From: Bacteroidaceae bacterium
GTDB lineage: Bacteria; Bacteroidota; Bacteroidia; Bacteroidales; Bacteroidaceae
DNA length: 64,000 bases
Direction: 5' to 3'
Assembly: GCA_017557635.1 (NCBI GenBank)
Contig: JAFYYH010000018.1
Span: forward strand, 1-64,000
Both the position numbers and the translations under genes were made by a program. Below are positions 17,968 to 27,235 of this stretch, one piece after another; within the stretch, counting starts at the first letter, position 1; every line of letters begins with the position of its first letter. The notes under the pieces are model-generated. The model saw only the letters and a program-made list of their open reading frames with translations, did no database searches and was not told where the DNA came from.

Positions 17968-18615
17968 TTACAGTTTCAAAAGTATTGAAGTACACCACGC
18001 TACCGCGGCAACTATCAGTATGGTTCCCAGAACCCTGTTGATTATCCACAGTCCGCGCAAATCAAAACGGTTGCGCAGTTTGTTGATCAGGGTCGACAGG
18101 GTAAGCCACCAGCAAACATCGCCCAAAAGGACAAACAGGTATGTCTGCATCTTCAACGACGTGCCGAAGTCATCGACCGGGAGTGAGAAGAATGCAAACA
18201 GGCCCATGTAAAAAAAGACCACCAGAGGATTCACAATGGCCACCGCGAAACCTGTAACCATGATCTGCCACAGGGAATCCTTCTTGACCTTTACCTCCTT
18301 TGATGCCGCAAGGGGGTTATTCCTTACGGTTGTGATACCGAATATGAGCAACAGCGCACATCCCAACAGTTTGACCACCATCGCAATCGTCGGATCCTCC
18401 AGATATCTCAGAACCAGCGACAGGCACATCATGGTGATCATGATGTATACGGCATCACTTATAGACACTCCAAGGCCGGTAAGAAATCCTTTCCACCGGC
18501 CCTTGTTGAGTGTTCTCTGTATGACAAGCACCCCCGACGGTCCTGTCGGGGCTGCTGCCAGAAATCCTATAGCCATGCCTTTGAGGATTAGCTCAAAGAC
18601 TGATATGTCAATCAT
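17968..18615 (-). CDS. LysE/RhtB family exporter
   Basis: About 215 residues with six predicted membrane helices. The family signature GFLAAAPTGPSGVLVIQRTLNKG lies near the N-terminus, followed by GLGVSISDAVY. Such proteins export amino acids or similar small molecules. I chose the ATG at 18615 (MIDISVFELI) because it forms an 8-base overlap with the upstream stop; an ATG at 18645 would add ten residues within the end of the DUF5723 gene. Substrate unknown. Confidence 0.82.
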   Translation of the reverse strand: MIDISVFELILKGMAIGFLAAAPTGPSGVLVIQRTLNKGRWKGFLTGLGVSISDAVYIMITMMCLSLVLRYLEDPTIAMVVKLLGCALLLIFGITTVRNNPLAASKEVKVKKDSLWQIMVTGFAVAIVNPLVVFFYMGLFAFFSLPVDDFGTSLKMQTYLFVLLGDVCWWLTLSTLINKLRNRFDLRGLWIINRVLGTILIVAAVAWCTSILLKL

Positions 18616-20017
18616 CAAGTTTAGCGCGTTTCTTTCCGAATGCAAAGTTAAGACCTAAACTGAAATTAAGACCAAAATCATGCAAAGGAATGTATTGCGG
18701 ATTGAATTCTGCCTTCAAACGGTCAATTGCAACAAAGAAATTGATTCCTCCGGGATGCAGGTTGAGCAGGAATCCCATTGATGAGCCGATGCTGGATAAC
18801 GATGCGTTTCCGCTCAGGTCAAACCATCCGCAAGGTGAAAGGGTGACCGATGTGCGGGACTCGGCATAAGGCCACAGACCCGTACGGTAAGTAAGCAATT
18901 CGCCGAACGAGATCCACTGTGCGAAAGGCAGTGCATACTCTACGCCGGCCCTGAATGTGGCATCAAGGATAACCTTCTCCTTCTGGTTGACGGCACCGGT
19001 CTGGTACATCTTGACCATGTCGTTGAAGTCATCGCTTATCTGGTCCATTGTCTCATCCTCATTGTCACCGCTCACGTCATAGTTGTTGAATCCCTCGAAT
19101 TCAACATACTCGTTGTTGTTGGTGGCAAAGGTATTCATGTTAGCCCAGCCGATGAATCCCAGGTCTGTAACGGCAGCCGATACCTTAAGGCCTTCAACGA
19201 TATCCTTGAGATCATACTCGGCGCCAAGGTCAACGGCAAAACCGTGACTCTGGGGAACCTTGAAGTTGAAACCCTCAATACCGTCAAAGGTGTCGTTATC
19301 AGGATCAAGCTTGTACTCTGCACCGGGAACGGATGCCTTGATGGTACCGTTGGACTTTACAAGCCACTCGTCATCATGCAGTCTGGCATCGATCTCGTTT
19401 ACGGTGACATCGGCATAAGCGATACCCTCCAGGAACTTCAGGCCCAAACCCAACGTGAGGTTCTCACCTATCTTGTGTGAATGGGTAAGTGAAGCCTCAA
19501 GATAAGAGATGGTATTGATATTGATGTTCTCGATCAGATAATCACCCTCGGCGAAACTGGCTTTCATGAAACCGAACAATTCCTTGGGAAGGTTGATCTG
19601 TTCATTGTTCCTGAGTTTGAGGTTGAATGTGGTGAAACCGTTCTTGCCTCCCACACCCAATGCGAGAATGTCCATATTAAGTCCCACATTGAACTGGGCG
19701 GCCTTGGGCATGCCGTCCAGGAATGTCTTTGCATCAATGTCAGGGCTCATGAATGTGGTCAGCATACCGGGTTTGGATGTTGACTCAAAAAGGAAGTTGG
19801 CCAGACCGACCGTACTTGAAGCGTCAACCTGAATGTTACTCAAAGCGGGAATAGCCATGAACACGGGACGCTCGGGAGCAAAAGCCGGATTCAGCTGGTA
19901 ACGCTGGTTGAAACCTTCAAGGAAGTATGATGAACTTGCACTCTGTGCAGATGCAGCAACAGTCATCAGCAGCATGGAAACTGCCATGAATGATTTCTTG
20001 ATTATATGCTTTTTCAT
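18608..20017 (-). CDS. DUF5723 family outer-membrane beta-barrel protein
   Basis: 469 residues with a signal peptide (cleavage after VAASA) and alternating amphipathic strands ending in an aromatic-rich C-terminus (LNFSLGLNFAFGKK), the pattern of a PorV/FadL-like outer-membrane barrel. I assign it to DUF5723 with moderate confidence. It follows the large lipoprotein gene by 21 bases, and the two are probably made together. Function unknown. Confidence 0.75.
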   Translation of the reverse strand: MKKHIIKKSFMAVSMLLMTVAASAQSASSSYFLEGFNQRYQLNPAFAPERPVFMAIPALSNIQVDASSTVGLANFLFESTSKPGMLTTFMSPDIDAKTFLDGMPKAAQFNVGLNMDILALGVGGKNGFTTFNLKLRNNEQINLPKELFGFMKASFAEGDYLIENININTISYLEASLTHSHKIGENLTLGLGLKFLEGIAYADVTVNEIDARLHDDEWLVKSNGTIKASVPGAEYKLDPDNDTFDGIEGFNFKVPQSHGFAVDLGAEYDLKDIVEGLKVSAAVTDLGFIGWANMNTFATNNNEYVEFEGFNNYDVSGDNEDETMDQISDDFNDMVKMYQTGAVNQKEKVILDATFRAGVEYALPFAQWISFGELLTYRTGLWPYAESRTSVTLSPCGWFDLSGNASLSSIGSSMGFLLNLHPGGINFFVAIDRLKAEFNPQYIPLHDFGLNFSLGLNFAFGKKRAKLDD

Positions 20018-20038
20018 AACGTAATCTGTTTAGAGTGT

Positions 20039-23000
20039 TTAATGCTTTCCTTCCTTATCCTTGTCTTCCTTGACCGCATCGGTAAGGTCAACCTTAAGTC
20101 CCTCCGGGAACCTTATACGCAGTTTCTTGATCAACAGCCACTGGCCCTTGCGGATGCTCAAGCCCTCTTCGGCCGATTCACAAGAAGCCGTGAATACTAT
20201 GGATTCGAGTTTCTCAAGACCATTTCTCTTAACATCAACGTCAAGAATCATCGGAGCCTTGGTGATTGTATCACTGCCGGCCTTGACGGAGAATGAGCCG
20301 ATGCGCACATCGGTCAATTCATTCCAGTTCTTGTCATATGCCTTGGCTGTAAGAGCAACGCCAAGCGGAATGGTACTCTCGACATCACCCAAAAGCTGAA
20401 CCTGGACAGCTTCAATCTTGTCAACGACATCTTCCAGATCCTTGCCAAGTTCCTTGATGGTATCGGCATACTCTATGTAGAGACTGTCAAATGCCAGAGG
20501 TATGGATACCTTGTACTCACCTTCAACTGCAAGAGGACGTGTCAGGTCAATGAAGTGGTTGACAGACTGGTTGGCACCGGCCTTGAGGTTGAACAGGATC
20601 TTGTCAGGAATGGTTGACATGAGTTCCGGCAGACGGCTCATGCGTACAAAAATGGTATCCTGAGACTGAGATACAGGCCTTTCGTTCTTGTAGATGACCA
20701 GAGTGGTGGTACGGCTGGTGGCACTTGTATCACATGCCGGCAGATGAATGGTACCCATATCCGGGCCGATATCCTTTCCGATGTAGCCTCCGTCTGCATT
20801 CAATGAAGAGAGTTTGAGGTCTATGTCGATGGGCAGGGTTATGGTGCTGGTAAGGCTGATCGTCAACTGGGGATTGCTCAACGACAGGTTGTTCTTGTCA
20901 TTCTTGAAGAAATCACCGGCATCACCAAGTGACAGGTCTATAGACTCGTCAACAGGATCAATCTTAGGATTGACCTTACCGTAAACTGACTTAACCTGAA
21001 TGGGCTCAAAGTGCACGGTGGGAGTTACCCTTATGACATCAAGCTCATTGTTATTGATCTTCTGGTTGTTTACTGTAACGGAACCGTTTATGCGAACCTT
21101 GTTACCCGGAAGAATCAGGCGGCCGTCAACGGTCTCAAGCGGATCGTCAAAGCTCATTCCGGTAATCTGAAGTCCGTTCACCGAGAATCCCTGAGTTGAA
21201 TGCAGTTCATCGGTCAGCGAGCCATTGATGACCAGTTTGGTGCCGTTCACCCTGATACGGTTATCGTTTCCTACGTACGCAATCTTGATGAATTCGGGGA
21301 ACTCAATGGTAAATCTGGAGAAAGTGAGTTCCTCAACTGTCTGCGGTACTCCTTCAAACAGCAGATTCATGGATGCTTCGGCCGGATTGACCAGATCAAT
21401 GCGCTGTATCATTACCAGTGCAGGATCCACCATCTGGTCTATGTCAATGACTGTAGAGTCCTTGAAGTCGGTTCTCATCTCACCGGTTTCAATCTGAGCG
21501 TTCTCAACTACGAACTTACCCCAGAACCTTACAGTGAGATCCTTGTCGCTGAAGGCATCAAGAGCTGTGAGGGTTACATCATCCTTCTCGGCTACTACGA
21601 TTACACCCGAATAAGTTACATCGGTAGAGATTTCAATGGACTTGTCTTCACCTTCAACAGTTTCATTTACTGCAAGAGACTGTACCTTCAGGCTGACCGT
21701 ATGGCCCAGAACCTTTGTGGCATCGAGTGTAAGACGGGAACCTGACCATGAACCTACATCATTGCCGTTCTCATCCTTTACCCAGTCCGTATCAAATGAG
21801 AAATCAGACGGGAACCTGAGTTGGATCTTGCTTGAACCGCCGCCCTTGAATACGAACGGATCAATGGCGATGTCCGAAATTGAGAGGAACAGTTTGCTCT
21901 CATCCGGGTCAAATGTGATGGAGTTAACCTTGGATATACCGTCCAGGCCTTTTATCTTACAATTGGACGAAATCTCTTTCTCTTCAACGTCCACTTCCCT
22001 GCTGCGTGTCTGGGCTTCAATGTCGGACATCTGAAGTTGAGCGTTCAGGCCCACACCCACTTTGAAGTTACGGACGCCGGTATGGCCGGCTGTACCTGTT
22101 ACGCCAAGAGCCAGCTCATATTTGATCTGCTCATCGAATTCTATCTCACCGTTAAATTCCGAGAAATCGGCGTTCATGATGAAGAACGTCACAGGAAGCA
22201 TACCGTCTGAACCGACATTTGAGATGGTCTCGGTGGTCATGGCAATGGAAAAGACATTACCCGAGGCAGTAACACAGCTGGAAGGTATGTATGAATCCAG
22301 ACCAGGATCCTTTGAAACAGTAAAGTTAGCGGGGAATGTGATTGTAAGGTTGGAAACCTTGATTGAAGTCTCCGTCAAAAGGTCATAGATTCCCTTGAGA
22401 TTAACGTCAAGAGACAACTTCTGACCATTCCTGCTACCCTGCTGGGTGCCGAACCATATCTTGTTCAGTTTCTTTACGTCATCAGGCATGACGTAGTTGA
22501 ACTTGCAGCGAACCTTCTGTTCTTCAATCTCAATGGGTACATTGACCTGGGCAGGAACACCTGTTCCGACAACCGGAACATCAGGAGTCTCAAAACTGTT
22601 TCCCAAGGCGGGGAGTTTGGAGTTGATGGCCGAAACGTCAATCTTGTCGATACTGATCTTATTGGAATTCTCCTTTACGGGGATTTCCACATCATTAACC
22701 TTAGGCTTTTCAAACTGAGTCTCAAGAGGACTGATCGAAGGAGGATCAATTTCAATAGTTACAGGCTGGATCTTATCCAGGTTCACCTTCACGGAATCTC
22801 TCATTGAGAAACCGAAAAGACCACCGTCAAGGGTGTCCAGAATCGATTGGTCACCGTCCAACTTGATTAAAGAATCAAGATATATGGTATCCAGACTGCC
22901 AAGAGGTATAGAAAGACCTCCGGGGCCTATCTGCATATCCAGACTGATGTCCTTGTCAAGGTCAAGGTCATTAGTAAAGGTAAGACAGGAACCAAGGCAA

Positions 23001-23050
23001 AATGCTGCAATGATGCCGCACAAAGCCAATGATCTTTTGCTTTTCTTCAT
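20039..23050 (-). CDS. Very large lipoprotein of unknown function
   Basis: About 1003 residues beginning MKKSKRSLALCGII with a lipobox (CLGSCLTF, Cys near 22). The start is fixed by a TATCTTTG promoter box at 23105-23112, which rules out the longer reading frame starting at 23131. The mature part is rich in beta-forming segments and repeated Ig-like phrases (for example ...VNGTKLVINGSLTD and ...LPGNKVRINGSVTV), suggesting stacked beta-sandwich modules. I recognise no catalytic domain. It heads the operon with the DUF5723 barrel, so a joint outer-membrane or surface role is inferred. Confidence 0.8.
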   Translation of the reverse strand: MKKSKRSLALCGIIAAFCLGSCLTFTNDLDLDKDISLDMQIGPGGLSIPLGSLDTIYLDSLIKLDGDQSILDTLDGGLFGFSMRDSVKVNLDKIQPVTIEIDPPSISPLETQFEKPKVNDVEIPVKENSNKISIDKIDVSAINSKLPALGNSFETPDVPVVGTGVPAQVNVPIEIEEQKVRCKFNYVMPDDVKKLNKIWFGTQQGSRNGQKLSLDVNLKGIYDLLTETSIKVSNLTITFPANFTVSKDPGLDSYIPSSCVTASGNVFSIAMTTETISNVGSDGMLPVTFFIMNADFSEFNGEIEFDEQIKYELALGVTGTAGHTGVRNFKVGVGLNAQLQMSDIEAQTRSREVDVEEKEISSNCKIKGLDGISKVNSITFDPDESKLFLSISDIAIDPFVFKGGGSSKIQLRFPSDFSFDTDWVKDENGNDVGSWSGSRLTLDATKVLGHTVSLKVQSLAVNETVEGEDKSIEISTDVTYSGVIVVAEKDDVTLTALDAFSDKDLTVRFWGKFVVENAQIETGEMRTDFKDSTVIDIDQMVDPALVMIQRIDLVNPAEASMNLLFEGVPQTVEELTFSRFTIEFPEFIKIAYVGNDNRIRVNGTKLVINGSLTDELHSTQGFSVNGLQITGMSFDDPLETVDGRLILPGNKVRINGSVTVNNQKINNNELDVIRVTPTVHFEPIQVKSVYGKVNPKIDPVDESIDLSLGDAGDFFKNDKNNLSLSNPQLTISLTSTITLPIDIDLKLSSLNADGGYIGKDIGPDMGTIHLPACDTSATSRTTTLVIYKNERPVSQSQDTIFVRMSRLPELMSTIPDKILFNLKAGANQSVNHFIDLTRPLAVEGEYKVSIPLAFDSLYIEYADTIKELGKDLEDVVDKIEAVQVQLLGDVESTIPLGVALTAKAYDKNWNELTDVRIGSFSVKAGSDTITKAPMILDVDVKRNGLEKLESIVFTASCESAEEGLSIRKGQWLLIKKLRIRFPEGLKVDLTDAVKEDKDKEGKH

Positions 23051-23104
23051 AAACTGTATTGGTTTTGTTGGTTTTCGTTTGATGCAAACCGGTTGATATT
23101 TGGA

Positions 23105-23112
23105 CAAAGATA
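23105..23112 (-). promoter_or_regulatory. Promoter of the large-lipoprotein operon
   Basis: TATCTTTG on the minus strand, 54 bases before the lipoprotein ATG at 23050. It probably drives the eight-gene run ending at fmt, in which no other strong internal promoter or terminator was found by eye. Confidence 0.55.
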
Positions 23113-23170
23113 CGAAATAAAGGGTACACACGCGCGTGCATACCTTGAAAATTTTAAAAATTGTGAAAAA

Positions 23171-24430
23171 TTATTCGTCTTTGCCGTTTTTGGAATCGCG
23201 GCGGACTGTAACACGGATACCGGAAAGACGGCGCTCTTTCTTTTCCATCACCTTGAGGATCAGGTCCTTGCAGACAAGCTCCTCATCCTTCTTGGGGAAA
23301 TCGCCCTTGAGTTCAAGCAGAAAGCCGGCAAGAGTATCGGCCTCACCCACATACTGGGCATAATCATCTTCGTCAAGTCCGATGATCCTGAAGAAGTCAG
23401 ACAACAGGGTCTTGCCCTCAAACACGTATGTATCCGGACCGGTCTTACGGTAACTTACGGAGTCATCGTCGAACTCGTCGTTGATTTCACCGAGAATCTC
23501 CTCGATGACATCCTCAAGGGTAACCAGGCCCGATGTCCCTCCGAACTCATCGACCACGATGGCCATGTGTATGCGGCCTGTCTGGAAGTCATGCAGAAGG
23601 TCGTCGATCTTACGGGTCTCGGGCACAAAGAACGCGGGACGGATCAGTGACTGCCAACGGAAACCGTCTCCCTTCTCAAGGTACGGCAGAAGATCCTTTA
23701 TGTAAAGAATTCCCTTAATATTGTCCGATGTTCCCGAGTAGACCGGGACGCGTGAATAGAAGTTCTCCCTGATGCACTGGATAACCTCTCCGTAACCGGC
23801 TTTTATATCCAGCATTATCATATCGATTCGGGATGTCATTATATCCACAACCGTTTCATCACCGAAACGTATGACACCCTCAAGGAGTTGGTGCTCGTCC
23901 TGTATGTCCTCAGAGTCGGTAAGTTCCAGGGCATGCTCCAGCTGATCGACCGAAATGTTGATATTTTTCTTAGATTGGATGCGATCCGACAGAACCTTGG
24001 AACGCATCAGTATGGATGATACCGGACGCAGCAGCACGGTGAGTACGGAGAGCAGTCCGGTGGCCCTCAGGCTGAACGAGAGGGAGTTGTGTGCGGAATA
24101 GAGTTTGGGTATTATCTCTCCAAAGAGAAGCAGTATGAATGTCAGTATAACCGTGAGTACCAGAAACTCCATCCACTCTGCGCCGAACACCAGCATCTGC
24201 GAAAATGCCAGGTCCAGAAGCAGGATTATCGCCACGTTGACCAGGTTATTGGCCGTAAGTATGGTAGCCAGGAGACGCTCCGAGTCGGAGAGCAGAGCAG
24301 AGGCCCTGCGGCAGCGGGGAGAATCGTCCTCGGAGATACGCTTGAGTTCATCGGGCGAAAGTGAAAAGAAAGATGTCTCGGATGCCGATACGAATCCGGA
24401 CAATATCAAAAGAAGCAGGGCCGTCACCAT
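23171..24430 (-). CDS. gldE: GldE-type CNNM/CBS membrane protein
   Basis: 419 residues. An N-terminal DUF21 (CNNM) domain with about four membrane helices (SASETSFFSLS, FGEIIPKLY) precedes a CBS pair (about 195-315) and a CorC/HlyC domain (SYRKTGPDTYVFEGKTLL...). Position next to ssb is typical of Bacteroidetes GldE, named for gliding motility but present in non-gliders. Oddly, the frame stays open for 60 bases upstream of the ATG and those codons resemble the missing N-terminus of other GldE proteins, yet no ATG/GTG/TTG is there. Confidence 0.8.
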   Translation of the reverse strand: MVTALLLLILSGFVSASETSFFSLSPDELKRISEDDSPRCRRASALLSDSERLLATILTANNLVNVAIILLLDLAFSQMLVFGAEWMEFLVLTVILTFILLLFGEIIPKLYSAHNSLSFSLRATGLLSVLTVLLRPVSSILMRSKVLSDRIQSKKNINISVDQLEHALELTDSEDIQDEHQLLEGVIRFGDETVVDIMTSRIDMIMLDIKAGYGEVIQCIRENFYSRVPVYSGTSDNIKGILYIKDLLPYLEKGDGFRWQSLIRPAFFVPETRKIDDLLHDFQTGRIHMAIVVDEFGGTSGLVTLEDVIEEILGEINDEFDDDSVSYRKTGPDTYVFEGKTLLSDFFRIIGLDEDDYAQYVGEADTLAGFLLELKGDFPKKDEELVCKDLILKVMEKKERRLSGIRVTVRRDSKNGKDE

Positions 24431-24495
24431 TGCAATGACGGACCCCGCTGTCGGATTATTGAAACCTATCGTTTCTATAAGGCTTGCGATTTAAG

Positions 24496-24906
24496 TTAGA
24501 AAGGCATTCCGTTGTCTCCGGGTTCCGGTGCTGCGGGTGCCTGGGGCTGCTGTGTGCCATCCGCCTTCTGCTGAGGACGGGTAAGCATTTCCATGGAATC
24601 AACAAAAATCTCAGTGACGTAACGCTTCACGCCGTTCTGGTCATCGTAACTGCGGTTACGGATGTTGCCTTCAACATAAAGCTTGTCACCCTTATGAACG
24701 TATTTTTCAACGGTTTCGGCCAGACCTCTCCAGAATACGAGGTTGTGCCATTCAGTACGATCGGGCACTTGTGTGCCGTTCTGAGCAGTGTAGCCACGTT
24801 CAGTCGTGGCCAGGGTAAGGTTAGCTACACAAACATGGTTGTCCAGATATCTCACATCCGGATCCTTACCCACATTACCAATCAAAATTACTTTGTTAAC
24901 TGACAT
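24496..24906 (-). CDS. ssb: Single-stranded DNA-binding protein
   Basis: 136 residues. The N-terminal OB-fold starts MSVNKVILIGNVGKDPDVR and includes TEWHNLVFWRGLAE. The C-terminal tail is Gln/Pro-rich and ends DNGMPF, a variant of the acidic DDDIPF tip that docks replication and repair partners. It has a full promoter 26 bases upstream. In Bacteroides I expect mutY between ssb and hup; here only 148 bases separate them. Confidence 0.93.
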   Translation of the reverse strand: MSVNKVILIGNVGKDPDVRYLDNHVCVANLTLATTERGYTAQNGTQVPDRTEWHNLVFWRGLAETVEKYVHKGDKLYVEGNIRNRSYDDQNGVKRYVTEIFVDSMEMLTRPQQKADGTQQPQAPAAPEPGDNGMPF

Positions 24907-24932
24907 AATAATTAGGTATTAATATTTCAATG

Positions 24933-24962
24933 CAAATATACAAAAGATTTTTTTAGAACAAA
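24933..24962 (-). promoter_or_regulatory. ssb promoter
   Basis: Minus strand TTTG (24959-24962), 18-base spacer, TATATTTG (24933-24940): a close match to the Bacteroidetes consensus, 26 bases before the ssb ATG. Confidence 0.7.
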
Positions 24963-24998
24963 TTAGGATTAAATGTTTTCTGTGTCAGCAAAAACAAC

Positions 24999-25006
24999 TA
25001 CATTTG
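24999..25006 (+). promoter_or_regulatory. hup promoter -7 box
   Basis: TACATTTG followed by GC, 48 bases upstream of the hup ATG. It points away from the ssb promoter, and the two -7 boxes are 58 bases apart. Confidence 0.6.
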
Positions 25007-25054
25007 CAACTCGAAAACAAAAAAGCGACATTTTAGACTTAAATAATTGAAAAT

Positions 25055-25330
25055 ATGACAAAAGCAGAAGTTGTTAGCGAGATCGCAAAGAAGACCGGTA
25101 TTGACAAGGCCGACGTTCTTGCATGCGTAGAGGGTTTCATGGAGGTAGTAAAGGATTCACTCGAGAACGATGAGAACGTATATCTGAGAGGTTTCGGAAG
25201 CTTCATCACCAAGAAGAGAGCTGCCAAGGCTGCACGTGACATCCTCAAGAACACTACAATCACTGTTCCTGAGCACAAGATTCCCGCTTTCAAGCCGGCC
25301 AAGACTTTCGCCCTTGCTGTTAGAAAGTAA
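25055..25330 (+). CDS. hup: HU-type DNA-binding protein
   Basis: 91 residues of the HU/IHF family. The dimer helices start MTKAEVVSEIAKKTG, the beta-saddle shows VYLRGFGSFITKKRAAKAARD, and the flexible arm has the Pro in VPEHKIPAFKPAK. It bends and compacts DNA as a dimer. The downstream 29-residue ribosomal protein gene is close enough to share the transcript. Confidence 0.93.
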   Translation: MTKAEVVSEIAKKTGIDKADVLACVEGFMEVVKDSLENDENVYLRGFGSFITKKRAAKAARDILKNTTITVPEHKIPAFKPAKTFALAVRK

Positions 25331-25359
25331 TAGTTAACTTCAAATAAATTATCACAGTT

Positions 25360-25449
25360 ATGCCAAGCGGTAAAAAGAAAAAAAGACATAAGATGTCTAC
25401 GCACAAGCGTAAAAAGAGACTGAGAAAGAACAGACATAAGAGCAAATAA
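25360..25449 (+). CDS. 29-residue basic ribosomal protein (AURKAIP1/COX24, THX-like)
   Basis: ATG at 25360 and TAA at 25447-25449 encode MPSGKKKKRHKMSTHKRKKR followed by LRKNRHKSK. About two thirds of residues are Lys, Arg or His. Bacteroidetes carry this tiny conserved protein, usually annotated as a COX24/AURKAIP1-domain protein and thought to be part of the small ribosomal subunit. It follows hup by 29 bases. It is easily missed because of its size. Confidence 0.8.
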   Translation: MPSGKKKKRHKMSTHKRKKRLRKNRHKSK

Positions 25450-25471
25450 AGCCCGTCTGTAATAGAACTCT

Positions 25472-25518
25472 CAAAGAACAAACTTGCCGCAAAATGTTTT
25501 CGCCAGGTTTGTTCTTTG
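25472..25518 (+). promoter_or_regulatory. Long hairpin between the small ribosomal gene and rng
   Basis: CAAAGAACAAAC (25472-25483) pairs perfectly with GTTTGTTCTTTG (25507-25518). The 23-base loop can form a weaker inner stem. Only a weak T-run follows (CTTTAT). It can be a terminator of the hup transcript or a 5' leader structure of rng, whose ATG is 32 bases downstream; RNase E/G genes are often controlled by such leader stems. Confidence 0.6.
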
Positions 25519-25549
25519 CTTTATAACGACGTAATACAAACTAAATACG

Positions 25550-27121
25550 ATGACAAGCGAACTGACAGTAAACGTCCAGCCCGACAGTATACAGATAGCC
25601 ATTACCGAGGATCACAACCTTGTTGAGTATCAGAAGGATGCCCAGGAGGTTACCTTTGCGGTTGGCAATCTCTATCTGGGACGTGTCAAGAAGCTCATGC
25701 CCGGACTCAACGCCTGCTTTGTGGACGTAGGCTCCGAAAAGGAGGCATTCCTTCACTATCAGGATCTGGGCCCGCAGTTCGCGTCATTGAAGAAGTACAT
25801 CAAACAGGTAAGGGCAAACCGCAAGAAACTGGCACCCTTCAGCAAGGCCCAGTTCGTATCGTTTGATGAAAAGCAGGGCAACATAAGCACAGCGCTTGAG
25901 CAGGGTGACGAGATAATCGTACAGGTTACCAAAGAACCCATCTCAACCAAAGGTCCGCGTCTGACGGGAGAGATATCCTTTGCCGGACGTTTTCTGGTGC
26001 TTATCCCGTTCGGCGACAAGGTATCGGTTTCATCCAAGATCAAGTCAAACGAGGAGCGCGCCCGCCTGAAACAGCTCATTCACAGCATCAAGCCCAAGAA
26101 CTGCGGCGTTATAGTACGCACGGTTGCCGAGGGAAAGCGCGTGGCCGAACTGGACAACGAGCTCTCAATCCTCTACCAGCGTTGGGAAGACTGCCTGAAC
26201 AGAGCCATGAAGGCCGAGAAGGCTCCCGAACTGATATTTGAGGAGACCAGCCGTACCATAGCCATCCTGCGCGACATGCTGAACTCGTCATACGAATCAA
26301 TCCACGTAAACGACGAGAAGACTTACCAGGAGATACGCGATTACGTATCACTGATAGACCCGGACAAGACCAAGATCGTAAAGTTGTACAAAGGTGAGCT
26401 GCCCATATTCGACAACTTTGCAATAACCAAGCAGATCAAGTCTTCGTTCGGCCGCATCGTATCATACAAGAGCGGAGCATACCTTATCATCGAGCACACT
26501 GAAGCCCTCCATGTAGTGGACGTGAACAGCGGCCACCGCGTAAAGGCAGGTACTCAGGAGGAGAACGCACTGGAGGTGAATCTGGGTGCGGCCGATGAGC
26601 TGGCACGTCAGCTCCGTCTGCGTGACATGGGCGGTATCATCGTGGTCGATTTCATAGACATGGCACTGGCCGAGGACCGCCAGAAACTCTACGAGCGTAT
26701 GTGCCAGAACATGGAACGCGACCGTGCCAAGCACAACATCCTGCCTCTGAGCAAATTCGGTCTGATGCAGATAACCCGTCAGAGGGTACGTCCGGTGATG
26801 GATGTCCCGGTTGACGAGACCTGCCCCACATGCTTCGGTACAGGCACCATCAGACCTTCAATCCTGTTCACAGACCAGCTGGAGAACAAGGTAAGCTGCC
26901 TTAAGAACCAGATGAAGATGAGCAACTTCACCCTCTTTGTACACCCGTACGTATACGCGTACCTGACAAGAGGACTGTTCTCAATCAAATTCAGATGGCA
27001 ACTCCGTTACGGATTCGGAATCAACCTGCTCCCCGACCAGAACCTCCCGTTCCTCTCATACAGGTTCATAGACCTTAAGGGAAACGAGATAGACATGAAG
27101 GAGGAGCACGAAATATTGTAA
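25550..27121 (+). CDS. rng: Ribonuclease E/G family endoribonuclease
   Basis: 523 residues, typical of the short RNase G form without the RNase E scaffold tail. An S1 RNA-binding segment lies near 38-110 (LYLGRVKKLMPGLNACFVDVG). The catalytic DNase I-like subdomain has VVDVNSGH and GGIIVVDFIDM with the Mg-binding Asp pair, and the Zn-link is CPTCFGTG. It processes rRNA and mRNA from the 5' end. An intrinsic terminator follows its stop. Confidence 0.92.
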   Translation: MTSELTVNVQPDSIQIAITEDHNLVEYQKDAQEVTFAVGNLYLGRVKKLMPGLNACFVDVGSEKEAFLHYQDLGPQFASLKKYIKQVRANRKKLAPFSKAQFVSFDEKQGNISTALEQGDEIIVQVTKEPISTKGPRLTGEISFAGRFLVLIPFGDKVSVSSKIKSNEERARLKQLIHSIKPKNCGVIVRTVAEGKRVAELDNELSILYQRWEDCLNRAMKAEKAPELIFEETSRTIAILRDMLNSSYESIHVNDEKTYQEIRDYVSLIDPDKTKIVKLYKGELPIFDNFAITKQIKSSFGRIVSYKSGAYLIIEHTEALHVVDVNSGHRVKAGTQEENALEVNLGAADELARQLRLRDMGGIIVVDFIDMALAEDRQKLYERMCQNMERDRAKHNILPLSKFGLMQITRQRVRPVMDVPVDETCPTCFGTGTIRPSILFTDQLENKVSCLKNQMKMSNFTLFVHPYVYAYLTRGLFSIKFRWQLRYGFGINLLPDQNLPFLSYRFIDLKGNEIDMKEEHEIL

Positions 27122-27130
27122 TTTCCCCAA

Positions 27131-27160
27131 GCCGGCCCTGCAGCCGGCAATCTTTTTTTT
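27131..27160 (+). terminator. Terminator after rng
   Basis: GCCGGC-CCTGCA-GCCGGC forms a 6-bp GC stem with a 6-base loop, followed by AATC and a run of nine or more T residues. Confidence 0.75.
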
Positions 27161-27235
27161 TGTATTTTTCGGCACTGATGCATTAACACTTTCGGGGTTG
27201 ATGCGTCTCTATATCGGAAACGGTCAAAAAAGCAG

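Noticed and set aside
23051-23131. Longer start for the large lipoprotein
   Set aside because: It lies upstream of the -7 promoter box and would bury the signal peptide; the ATG at 23050 starts a perfect lipoprotein signal.
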